DNA of 35,912 bases from Candidatus Gastranaerophilales bacterium (lineage in GTDB: Bacteria > Cyanobacteriota > Vampirovibrionia > Gastranaerophilales > Gastranaerophilaceae). The first letter of the stretch is position 1; every line of letters starts with the position of its first letter. The stretch lies in assembly GCA_944326125.1 (NCBI GenBank), contig CALVCR010000119.1, positions 1 through 35,912 of the forward strand, in the 5' to 3' direction. Position numbers and translations under genes: made by a program. Below, piece after piece: positions 1-7,307 of this stretch. The notes under the pieces are model-generated. The model ran no database searches and was not told the origin of the DNA. It saw only the letters and a program-made list of their open reading frames with translations.

Positions 1-504
1 TACCTCAGGAGGAAGCGCTTTAATTTGTTCTATAACATCATTTCTATCCAGTTCTTCATGCATGAAGAAATTAGCAAGATCATCTTCTGTAAACATCATA
101 ATTATTTGTTCTAGCGGAAATGCTTCTCTTACGACATTTACCAATTCTTCTACATCTACATGCATGAGCATTTCAAGAAGTTTTTCCTGCGTAAAGAAAT
201 ACAGTCCCATAACAAGTTCTTCGCTATTAAGCATAGGGAGGATTTTTTCCCTTGTTTTAGAATCCATATTATGAAGAAGTACAAACTTATTTTCTATATC
301 TGTTAACTTAAATATCTTTATAAGTTTTTCAGGAGAATGATAAATTTCGCGGGCATACTTAACCGCCTGAGTATTTCCTCTTTCGGCTTCAGCTTCAATA
401 ATCTCATCAACCGTACTAAGTCCGTATTCGCGAATCATTCTGGAAGAGGTTATATTCATCCTCTCCGCAAAAAGTTTCATATTCGCATCTATTACGATTG
501 ACAT
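1..504 (-). CDS. Hypothetical helical-repeat protein (MgtE-N/FliG-like), truncated by window edge
   Basis: The reverse strand reads open from an ATG at 504 through the left edge, giving 168 codons of a longer gene. An AGGAGAG ribosome-binding site lies just upstream. The protein starts MSIVIDANMKLFAERMN and has no signal peptide. Residues ~55-165 are repeated amphipathic helix pairs such as 'LPMLNSEELVMGL', 'LLEMLMHVDVEELVNVV' and 'ALPPEV'. These resemble the helical repeats of MgtE N-domains and the FliG middle domain, but the match is by eye only. The upstream region carries an AT-rich 18-mer (about 528-545) that also lies in front of the gene starting at 4028. Function unknown; the C-terminus is not visible. 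Confidence 0.7.
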   Translation of the reverse strand, partial: MSIVIDANMKLFAERMNITSSRMIREYGLSTVDEIIEAEAERGNTQAVKYAREIYHSPEKLIKIFKLTDIENKFVLLHNMDSKTREKILPMLNSEELVMGLYFFTQEKLLEMLMHVDVEELVNVVREAFPLEQIIMMFTEDDLANFFMHEELDRNDVIEQIKALPPEV

Positions 505-576
505 AGTCTCTCCTTAAATTATTTCTTATATATATAAAGTATATAAGTTATAAATAATTGCCTTTTTTGTGAAGAT

Positions 577-606
577 TTGTAACATTGAGTTTGATTGTGG
601 TATAAT
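577..606 (+). promoter_or_regulatory. Extended -10 promoter directly in front of the hydrolase start
   Basis: TTGTAA (577-582) is separated by 18 nt from TGG-TATAAT (-10 at 601-606). The predicted transcription start (about 612-614) falls 2-4 nt before the ATG at 616, so there is almost no leader and no room for a Shine-Dalgarno sequence. Confidence 0.65.
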
Positions 607-615
607 TTTACTGTT

Positions 616-1383
616 ATGAAAAGAGTAGCTCTATTTATTTTAACATTATTTTTGCTTTTAATAAATATATCCTCTGATGCTGCGCAAAAATACACAAAAA
701 AAGTAATTAAAGCAGTTTCTACAGACGGATTTAATATTAATGCAACTTTAACTTATCCTAAAATTAAAACTCAAAAAGAATTCAAAACGGTTATCTTATT
801 ACACTCTCTTGGATACAGCTCCGACTGGTGGGGAGATTTGCCTCAGCTGTTGCTTGATAAAAATTACGCGGTATTGGCGATTGACCTGAGGGGGCATGGC
901 AAAAGCATTTATGATCCGTCGCTGGAAAGAGTATCTTGGAAAAATTTAAAAAATACTGCATACGCGAAATATCCGGATGACGTAATTGCGGTTATAAATA
1001 AAGTTAAAGAAGAAAACAGTAAAAGAATATTCTTTAATAATTATGCTGTCGTAGGATCTGATATCGGTGCAAGTGCAGGTGTTCTGGCATCCGATAAGTT
1101 AAAAATAAGACCTAAAACAATAGTTATGCTCTCTCCTGTTACAGAAACAAAAGGGCTTTATATACCTGTAAGCCTTGCACATCTTGATAACGTAGATATT
1201 TTAGCAATATCAGGTACGGATGATGTTATAGCAAAAGAAGCATCTGATTATCTGAGTAAGTTTGCTCAGGCGCATTTTACGGAATATACATCAGAATCTA
1301 AAACCTCCGGCATGCTGATGTTAAAGAATGATGAAAGCCTTGCAGACATTATCGCCGAATGGGTCGGAGAATATTTAAACTAA
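616..1383 (+). CDS. Exported alpha/beta-hydrolase-like protein with altered catalytic residues
   Basis: The start is placed at the ATG at 616, not the in-frame ATG at 595, because the latter lies upstream of the TATAAT box and the peptide from 616 begins with a clean signal peptide (MKRVALFILTLFLLLINISSDAA). The 255-aa protein has the hydrolase framework: oxyanion segment LLHSLGYSSDWWG, AIDLRGHGKS, a nucleophile-elbow region VVGSDIGASAG, SPVTETKGL, and the acid-loop segment ISGTDD. In related DLH-like proteins the elbow reads G-A-S-I-G and the last catalytic segment contains H-G. Here the elbow serine position is Asp and the His position appears to be Lys (SESKTSGML). It could be a pseudoenzyme or use a different chemistry. 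Its stop codon overlaps that of the convergent downstream gene by 4 bp. Confidence 0.8.
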   Translation: MKRVALFILTLFLLLINISSDAAQKYTKKVIKAVSTDGFNINATLTYPKIKTQKEFKTVILLHSLGYSSDWWGDLPQLLLDKNYAVLAIDLRGHGKSIYDPSLERVSWKNLKNTAYAKYPDDVIAVINKVKEENSKRIFFNNYAVVGSDIGASAGVLASDKLKIRPKTIVMLSPVTETKGLYIPVSLAHLDNVDILAISGTDDVIAKEASDYLSKFAQAHFTEYTSESKTSGMLMLKNDESLADIIAEWVGEYLN

Positions 1384-2069
1384 AGACTTGCCCCGTTATC
1401 TTTGAGTTTATTGAGGGCTTGTTTTGCTCCGTCATAGTTTCTGCATAGTTTTACAACAAACTCAATTGAAGCTTTATCCTGCTTAATTGCGTCTTTAAGT
1501 TTATAAATATCCGCCAGCTGTAAGTTATTAATACCTTCATCAGAATACAGATACTTTTTCAAAAGCTCCTGCGACTCGGTATCTAAGCCTGCAATATTAT
1601 GTTTGAATGAGTACCAGTTATAAAAATAATAAATAAAGAAATATTTGTTTATCTCCCCTTTTGTTAATACAAACATCTCATCTGTTTTCAGCTTGAATTT
1701 ACTTTGTGTCAAAAGGGAAAGATAAAGAGCCTTTGCTCCACGCTGGGGGTAAATGAAGCCCTCATTCTCTCCTATAGAATTTAAATATGAAACTTTTTCT
1801 ATATAATAAACACCCGTTCCGTGTTTTTTTACATACTCAAGCAGCTCTTTAGGCTCATAACTCGAACTCTTTAGAATAAGCTGGATTTCTTCTTCCATCT
1901 TTTCTTTTTCGCCCTGAGCTAAAGAATCTAAACTCAACAGACACCCGTCAGAATAAAACCTTTTTCTTGAAGAAGTATTCTTTACCCCGATAGTTTTTGA
2001 CAATCTTCTGGTAAGGATTTTTTCCTGAACGGACAGTATAAAATAAATCAGATTCTTAAATAAGCTCAT
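1380..2069 (-). CDS. Hypothetical protein, 229 aa
   Basis: Intact reading frame starting MSLFKNLIYFILSVQEKILTRR. I do not recognise a family. The protein is predominantly helical and basic, with an aromatic-rich stretch at about residues 143-155 (KYFFIYYFYNWYSF) and no obvious catalytic motif. The N-terminus is mildly hydrophobic but not a convincing signal peptide. No Shine-Dalgarno precedes the ATG. Instead a consensus-like promoter (2076-2104) ends 6 nt before the start, implying a leaderless mRNA. The 3' end overlaps the convergent hydrolase gene by 4 bp. It follows the 639-aa gene by only 40 bp on the same strand but appears to have its own promoter. Confidence 0.75.
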   Translation of the reverse strand: MSLFKNLIYFILSVQEKILTRRLSKTIGVKNTSSRKRFYSDGCLLSLDSLAQGEKEKMEEEIQLILKSSSYEPKELLEYVKKHGTGVYYIEKVSYLNSIGENEGFIYPQRGAKALYLSLLTQSKFKLKTDEMFVLTKGEINKYFFIYYFYNWYSFKHNIAGLDTESQELLKKYLYSDEGINNLQLADIYKLKDAIKQDKASIEFVVKLCRNYDGAKQALNKLKDNGASL

Positions 2070-2075
2070 AGTTTA

Positions 2076-2104
2076 ATTATGACATTAAATACAGAATCTA
2101 ACAA
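2076..2104 (-). promoter_or_regulatory. Promoter abutting the start of the gene at 2069
   Basis: On the minus strand TTGTTA (2104-2099), a 17-nt spacer and CATAAT (2081-2076) are followed by only 6 nt (TAAACT) and the ATG. No ribosome-binding site is present, so transcription should begin at or next to the start codon. Confidence 0.6.
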
Positions 2105-2108
2105 GAGA

Positions 2109-4028
2109 TTAAGCTCTTTTTTCTTCAATTTTTTCTGCAGCATCTTCAATCTGCTGTGTAGCGTAGAAGTTAGAGAATGTTTCATCCTTGATATTCATTA
2201 ATGTGCTGTCAGAAGTATGTTTAATAAGAGCACTTAAACCGGCATTGTTAACGTTCTTTAATGTATCAGCCTGAATACCGTCTGCAAAAGTTTCATAAAT
2301 TCTGAGAGCTTGTTTTACGATACCTTGATTTGCAATATATTGAAGATTATTAAATACGTCAACTACAGCTTTTTTAGTTCCGTTATTTTCGATATAAGCT
2401 TTAAAACCGCTGATACCTGCTCTTGCAGCAGATGCAATGTTGTTTGAAACAGAGGCTGCAGTATTTCCATTTACCCCTTCTTCATTTACCCCTTCAACAG
2501 GTTCAACAGCTGTATCCTGTGATGCAATCTGAGACGTAAGCTGCTGTAATCTTGTTGTATCAACGGATGGAGTGTTATTAAATCCGAATGAATTGTTATT
2601 ATCAGTATTTGAAGATGCATTGTTTGAAGCTGTTTCAGCCGGAGTGCTTACAGCTGCAGGAGCAGGTTCGTTTAATGCTGTTGTTGTACCGTTTTTGATA
2701 TCGTTAACAACTGTAGAGTAGTTACCGTTAGTAACTTCGTCCATCAATTTAACAAACTCTTCAGAAGTCATTGTCATTGTTTCAGGATGTTTTTCAACAT
2801 AAGAAACAACCTGTTCCATAACTTCTCTGTAAACAGGAAGCTCATAAGCATCAGAGTTCATTGTATTTAATATTTGAGTTTTGAATTCATCAGAAATGCC
2901 AACGTTATTTGCAGTACCTGTCATTTCACCGGCTGCACCTGCAACGTATAAATTATTCTTTTTAACAAGAAGCTGCTGTTCTTCTTCAGTAAGTTCTTCA
3001 CCGTTTGCAATTTTATTTTCGATAACTTTTAAAGCTTCTGCATTTTCTTCAAAGAACTTTTTAGCACTTTCATTTAATTCTGTATGATAGTTTGCAACGC
3101 CTTCTTCGCTTCTGTATTTAGCAGCCACTGCTGAAATCTGGGTAGCACCATCCATATCAGGAACGTTGCCTTCAATATCTTTTTCTGTAGTTAATTCTTC
3201 TATATCTTCAACAGTAACACTGTCTGCAGCTTCGGTTCTTTTCACATCATCGGTGTAGCTTCTGAATACAGATTCAAAACCTTCAGGTCTGCTTTCTGCC
3301 AATAAAGCCTTTGCTGCATCAATAAAGATTTGGCGTTTTTCTTCCGGTGTATTGATTAATAACTTAGCAAAATCTTGTAATTGAAGTTTTACAGCTTCTT
3401 CTCTTGACATACCCTTATCGATTTTTTCGGTAAAGAAGTTGTCAAAATATTTTTTTAAATAGCTTTTAATTTCTTCTTCAGAGCAAGAATACAAATCTTT
3501 AACCCCAAAGAATCTTTCAAAACGATCTGCTATTGATTCATTATTACGGCTCTGAGCTTTTTCAAATCCTTCAATAGACCATCCCGTATGAATTGCAATA
3601 TTATAGTTGTTAGCGAGGGTTGCTAGCTCTTTTAGATCAACTTTACCGTTTACGGAAAGTTTTTCAAGAGCTGCCTTTAAGCATTCAACGTGTTTTTGGA
3701 TTTCGCTGTTCGGCATATTAAGAAGTTCTTCCTGCGGAACACCTGCAATTTTTTCCATAAGACCGATTTTTTTAGCTTCGCTGAGGCTGATACCGTACTG
3801 TGTGCAAAGAGCTGCAATTGAGTTATAAAGCTCATCTACAGTACGTTTTTGTGCTGCTTGAGTGTTTGAGGTATTGTTTGTTTGAGTAACATCAATGTTG
3901 CCTTCGCCTTCTACTACTTTTTGATCAACCAATTCAATAGCTGCAGAGGTATTGACAGCAGAAGAACCTGCAGCCTGTATGCTGCCGGTCTGTTGATTGT
4001 ATAAATTTTGAACATTAATATCTGTCAT
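2109..4028 (-). CDS. Large helical, low-complexity protein of unknown function, 639 aa
   Basis: The start is taken at the ATG at 4028 (MTDINVQNLYNQQTG), preceded by GAGG 6 nt upstream; the 26 upstream in-frame codons look like non-coding AT-rich sequence. There is no signal peptide. Residues 1-65 are Ser/Thr/Asn/Gln-rich and probably disordered. Residues ~65-440 are acidic helices. Residues ~460-545 form a Pro/Ala/Asn/Ser linker (AVSTPAETASNN), and a final helical domain ends in EKIEEKRA. No enzyme motif is visible. A disordered Ser/Asn N-terminus without a cleavable signal is seen in some substrates of type III/flagellar-type export, but that is only a possibility. Its upstream region shares two motifs with other unrecognised genes here (4037-4054 and 4082-4103). 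Confidence 0.8.
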   Translation of the reverse strand: MTDINVQNLYNQQTGSIQAAGSSAVNTSAAIELVDQKVVEGEGNIDVTQTNNTSNTQAAQKRTVDELYNSIAALCTQYGISLSEAKKIGLMEKIAGVPQEELLNMPNSEIQKHVECLKAALEKLSVNGKVDLKELATLANNYNIAIHTGWSIEGFEKAQSRNNESIADRFERFFGVKDLYSCSEEEIKSYLKKYFDNFFTEKIDKGMSREEAVKLQLQDFAKLLINTPEEKRQIFIDAAKALLAESRPEGFESVFRSYTDDVKRTEAADSVTVEDIEELTTEKDIEGNVPDMDGATQISAVAAKYRSEEGVANYHTELNESAKKFFEENAEALKVIENKIANGEELTEEEQQLLVKKNNLYVAGAAGEMTGTANNVGISDEFKTQILNTMNSDAYELPVYREVMEQVVSYVEKHPETMTMTSEEFVKLMDEVTNGNYSTVVNDIKNGTTTALNEPAPAAVSTPAETASNNASSNTDNNNSFGFNNTPSVDTTRLQQLTSQIASQDTAVEPVEGVNEEGVNGNTAASVSNNIASAARAGISGFKAYIENNGTKKAVVDVFNNLQYIANQGIVKQALRIYETFADGIQADTLKNVNNAGLSALIKHTSDSTLMNIKDETFSNFYATQQIEDAAEKIEEKRA

Positions 4029-4105
4029 AATATACCTCATATATATAAAGTATATATAAATAGCATAAATTGCAGGCGGTTGGCAAAAATTTACAAAACT
4101 TAACA
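4029..4105 (-). promoter_or_regulatory. Upstream region with two shared AT-rich motifs
   Basis: Reading on the minus strand, a 22-nt block at 4103-4082 (core TTAAGTTTTGTAAA, ending TTTGCC) is matched at 19 of 22 positions by 15049-15028, upstream of the EF-hand gene, also on the minus strand. Closer to the start lies an 18-mer (TATATACTTTATATATAT) repeated upstream of the gene starting at 504. A TTGCCA / 18 nt / TATTTA pair is a possible promoter. Confidence 0.4.
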
Positions 4106-4245
4106 ATATGCGTTTGCGGAAAGATTAGTATTTTCCCGCCTCCTCACATTGTGTAAACTTTTGTTAAATTTGAGTTCAAATTATTAAAGTTTTTAAAAAA
4201 AATGCCGTTAATGATTTTGTAAGGTAATTGAAAGGAGTATAAGTT

Positions 4246-4374
4246 ATGTATTCAATGTGGCCTGGATGTTACAGTTTTAGGGACGAATTAAAGCTATTTA
4301 TGCTGTTGATTAAGGATTGGGCTGATTCAATTGTGTTAAAAATCTACGAACTTGATAGCAGATTACACACATAA
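4246..4374 (+). CDS. Small protein ORF, 42 aa, unknown
   Basis: ATG at 4246 preceded by AAAGGAG with an 8-nt spacer. The peptide begins MYSMWPGCYSFRDELKLFML, with a mostly amphipathic helical remainder (LIKDWADSIVLKIYELDSRL), and ends 28 nt before a strong intrinsic terminator. Good ribosome-binding site, plausible peptide and own terminator support a real gene. I see no recognisable family. A TAAACTTTTGTTAA motif lies 78 nt upstream (4154-4167). Confidence 0.5.
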   Translation: MYSMWPGCYSFRDELKLFMLLIKDWADSIVLKIYELDSRLHT

Positions 4375-4402
4375 AAAAGTTTAACTCTCGAAATACGTAC
4401 TA

Positions 4403-4430
4403 AAGCACTTCAGAGAAGTGCTTTTTTTTT
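4403..4430 (+). terminator. Intrinsic terminator after the 42-aa ORF
   Basis: A perfect 9-bp stem, AAGCACTTC / GAAGTGCTT, with a 3-nt AGA loop runs into nine or more T residues. It separates the small ORF from the amidase gene. Confidence 0.9.
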
Positions 4431-4442
4431 CCTGTTTTTTTT

Positions 4443-4450
4443 GGTAGAAT
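4443..4450 (+). promoter_or_regulatory. Candidate extended -10 for the amidase
   Basis: TGG-TAGAAT at 4442-4450 matches the extended -10 seen upstream of rsgA. No good -35 is visible in the T-rich tail of the preceding terminator. It would give a leader of about 48 nt before the ATG at 4505. Confidence 0.35.
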
Positions 4451-4504
4451 ATTAGGAGAGATATTGGGGTGTAATATTTTCGTTGAAAGTATTACGGTTA
4501 AATT

Positions 4505-6409
4505 ATGAAGAGAATATTTTTTCTAATAACGTTATTCATATTTTTTATCCAGTCATTTTTGCCGGCACTAGCAGAGGGAGAACCTCTGAAAATTATGTCG
4601 CTTCATTATGATGACTCATCCTCAATAGTTTATCTCACCTCAAAAGACCAGCCGTCTGATCCGAAAGCTCTATCTAATATAAAGTATGTACGTTTATCCA
4701 ACCCGAACCGTATTTATTTTGATATAGAAAACGCCGTTCTTATTGGAGAAAAACAGCAGCTTGTCTTTGAAAAAAGTAATGTAAAAGAAATCAGACTTGC
4801 GCAGTTTGAAACAAATCCCGATATTGTAAGGGTTGTAATAACTTTTGAAGAAGATTTTGATACTTCTAAAATAAAATTATTCTCCATAGACGGAAATATC
4901 ATCGTCCAGGTTGCAAAGCCCGCGATTGGAAATGATTATTTTAATACAATTTATGATGAGAACACGATAAACCCTATTTATTCAAGCATTGTAGCGAATT
5001 CGCAGTTTATCCAAAAAGTTACAATCCCGACATCTTCTCAGGTTAAGATTCCGGCTAACGTAATGGATGATATTCAAAGAGCTTTTGAAAACTCCACACT
5101 TCCTAATACAGACGGGAAAACTTATGATTCTACGGTTTCAGTAGATATATCATCAAAACTAAAATTGAGAACAAAGTATTTTATTGACCAATATATAGCA
5201 AAAGACGGCGGGCTTCTTGTAAGCGGGTTAGGGCAGGTTACAACAGCTAAAATGTTTTACCTCAAAGAACCTAACAGAGCCGTAATTGATCTTCCTAATA
5301 CATATCTGGATAAAGATGTCAGAAACAAAGAAATCAATCTGTGCCCTGACGGAAGCTGCAAAGATACCGCAAAAATAGGACAGTTTGAATACAACAAAGC
5401 ACGTATCGTTATAACATCCGATAAACCCGACAAATATATGCCTATATATTCTCAGGACGGGCAGTCTCTGTTTGTGATAGATTCTGACAAGCTTGACCAT
5501 ACAAAATTGGCAGACAACGTATCTAATATAAACAAGGCTTTTGTAAGAAAGATTGACTCACGAACAAACGAGTTGGTTTTATCTTTTTCATCTCCTGTTG
5601 TGCATTCAATCTTGAGAACAGATAATTCTTTAAACTTTTTCCTGTTTAATGTTAAAAGCTATAACGAAATGGACATAATAAAAACCTTAGGGAACAGTTA
5701 CTACAAACAATTTACTCTCTCTCTTCTGCCTAAAATAGGTGTTCGGGCTGCTATGCCGATTAACAAGGCCGATATAGTAAAAGTTGAGCAGAGTTTAGAC
5801 GCTAAAGCTCTTAAAATTACTATTATAAGAACCCAGCAGGAAACCAAGACAGAAAAACCGCTTAAGAAAGGTTCAACCAAGAATAAAGTTGTACTTGATG
5901 CAGGCCATGGAGGCTCTGACTACGGAGCAATAAGAGAAGGTATAAACGAAAAAGATATCACTCTTGATATTACTCAAAGGGTGGACGAAATCTTGCGTTC
6001 AAAAGGATATAAAACTGCGCTTACAAGAAAAAATGATACATATGTATCATTGGAAGACAGGGTTAATTTCTCAGAAGATGAGACCCCGGAAATCTTTGTA
6101 AGTATTCACGTAAACTCCGCAGTGGCAACAACTCCTAGCGGAATAGAAACCCACTATTATCACGAATACAGCAAAGATCTGGCAAAAGTTGTACATAAAC
6201 ACCTAATGAAAGAGATTGATACAAACGACAGAGGTCTTATTAAATCTAAGTTCTACGTAATTAACCATACAACGGTGCCGGCAATTCTTTGTGAAATCGG
6301 ATTTATATCAAACGATAAAGAACGAAATGAACTGATTTCCGAAAAACGCAAAAAAGCTACGGCGAAAGCTATTGCAGAAGGTATTATTGAATATCTGAAG
6401 GGGAAATAA
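4505..6409 (+). CDS. amiC: AMIN-domain N-acetylmuramoyl-L-alanine amidase (AmiC type)
   Basis: 634-aa exported enzyme that cleaves the bond between MurNAc and L-Ala in peptidoglycan. Signal peptide at residues 1-23 (MKRIFFLITLFIFFIQSFLPALA). Two AMIN-like beta-rich modules are visible at ~27-140 and ~215-325, with a further beta-rich region to ~440. AMIN domains target amidases to specific wall sites. The Amidase_3 domain runs from about 460 to the end. Zinc and catalytic residues are present: H468 in DAGHGG, E482 in NEKDI, H535 in SIHVN, E597 in CEIGF. Long multi-AMIN amidases of this kind are typical of cyanobacteria, where they act in septal splitting. MurI follows 64 bp downstream in the same direction. 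Confidence 0.95.
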   Translation: MKRIFFLITLFIFFIQSFLPALAEGEPLKIMSLHYDDSSSIVYLTSKDQPSDPKALSNIKYVRLSNPNRIYFDIENAVLIGEKQQLVFEKSNVKEIRLAQFETNPDIVRVVITFEEDFDTSKIKLFSIDGNIIVQVAKPAIGNDYFNTIYDENTINPIYSSIVANSQFIQKVTIPTSSQVKIPANVMDDIQRAFENSTLPNTDGKTYDSTVSVDISSKLKLRTKYFIDQYIAKDGGLLVSGLGQVTTAKMFYLKEPNRAVIDLPNTYLDKDVRNKEINLCPDGSCKDTAKIGQFEYNKARIVITSDKPDKYMPIYSQDGQSLFVIDSDKLDHTKLADNVSNINKAFVRKIDSRTNELVLSFSSPVVHSILRTDNSLNFFLFNVKSYNEMDIIKTLGNSYYKQFTLSLLPKIGVRAAMPINKADIVKVEQSLDAKALKITIIRTQQETKTEKPLKKGSTKNKVVLDAGHGGSDYGAIREGINEKDITLDITQRVDEILRSKGYKTALTRKNDTYVSLEDRVNFSEDETPEIFVSIHVNSAVATTPSGIETHYYHEYSKDLAKVVHKHLMKEIDTNDRGLIKSKFYVINHTTVPAILCEIGFISNDKERNELISEKRKKATAKAIAEGIIEYLKGK

Positions 6410-6416
6410 ATATTAA

Positions 6417-6448
6417 CCCTCTCCTTGAGGAGAGGGTAGGGTGAGGTG
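6417..6448 (+). repeat. Dispersed hairpin repeat, copy A
   Basis: CCCTCTCC-TTGA-GGAGAGGG is an 8-bp perfect hairpin followed by TAGGGTGAGGTG. The same hairpin and GGGTGAGGTG tail occur in inverted orientation at 34303-34338. It sits between the amidase stop codon and murI. Confidence 0.75.
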
Positions 6449-6473
6449 AAGATAATGAACGAGGTTAAAAATA

Positions 6474-7262
6474 ATGGATAAATATTCTCCTATAGGCTTT
6501 TTTGATTCCGGTGTAGGCGGATTATCCGTACTTTCTTGTTTTAAGAATATTTTACCCAATGAAGATACAATTTATTACGGAGATTTAAAGAATTTACCGT
6601 ATGGAGATAAATCTCAGGCTCAGATTATCGGTTACTCAAAAAAAATTCTTGATTTTTTTGAAAATCAAGGCGTAAAGGCTGTGGTTATTGCCTGCAATAC
6701 CTCTTCAGCTTTGGCTTATGAGAGTGTAAAAGATCACTATGATTTCAAACTCTATCCTGTTTTGCAGTCCTGTGCCAAGGTTGTATCAAGTATGCCGATT
6801 AAAAGAGTCGGTATCTTTGCAACTGAAGGAACCGTGAAATCAGGAGCTTATACAAAAGAGATTACAAAAAATAATCCCGATATTCAGGTTAAAGAAATGG
6901 CCTGTCCTAATTGGGTAAAAATAGTGGAAAAACTTACTCCGGATATTGATCCGGAAGCTGATATTAAATCAAAACTGGATGAAATGCTTCAATGCAGTCC
7001 TGATAAGATAATTTTAGGCTGCACTCATTATCCGTTTTTAACCCCGATATTGACTAAATTTGCACCGGAAGCTCTCTTTATAAATCCGGCTGATATTTTT
7101 GTTGAATTTATAAAATCAGATCTGGGGGAAAATAATCTGTTAAATCCAAAAACCACCGGCGGCAAAGAAGAGTTTTATGTAAGTGCAAACCCAGAGGGAT
7201 TCAAAGACCACGCAAAAATATTCTACAGAATAAACGAGGGAGTAGGAGTAAATTTGGCATAA
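6474..7262 (+). CDS. murI: Glutamate racemase
   Basis: 262 aa, the usual length. It interconverts L- and D-glutamate, supplying D-Glu for the second position of the peptidoglycan stem. Family motifs: GFFDSGVGGLSVL at the N-terminus, ACNTSSA with catalytic Cys74, and GCTHYPFL with catalytic Cys183. Start chosen at the ATG with GAGG 9 nt upstream. It follows the cell-wall amidase and converges on tsaD, with a 45-bp AT-rich gap. Confidence 0.97.
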   Translation: MDKYSPIGFFDSGVGGLSVLSCFKNILPNEDTIYYGDLKNLPYGDKSQAQIIGYSKKILDFFENQGVKAVVIACNTSSALAYESVKDHYDFKLYPVLQSCAKVVSSMPIKRVGIFATEGTVKSGAYTKEITKNNPDIQVKEMACPNWVKIVEKLTPDIDPEADIKSKLDEMLQCSPDKIILGCTHYPFLTPILTKFAPEALFINPADIFVEFIKSDLGENNLLNPKTTGGKEEFYVSANPEGFKDHAKIFYRINEGVGVNLA

Positions 7263-7307
7263 TTGAATCTTATTACCTTATTACCCTATTACTCTTTTTA
7301 TTATATT

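Noticed and set aside
595-615. Upstream start of the hydrolase at 595
   Set aside because: It precedes the TATAAT box and would put MWYNFTV before the signal peptide; transcription from this promoter could not include it.
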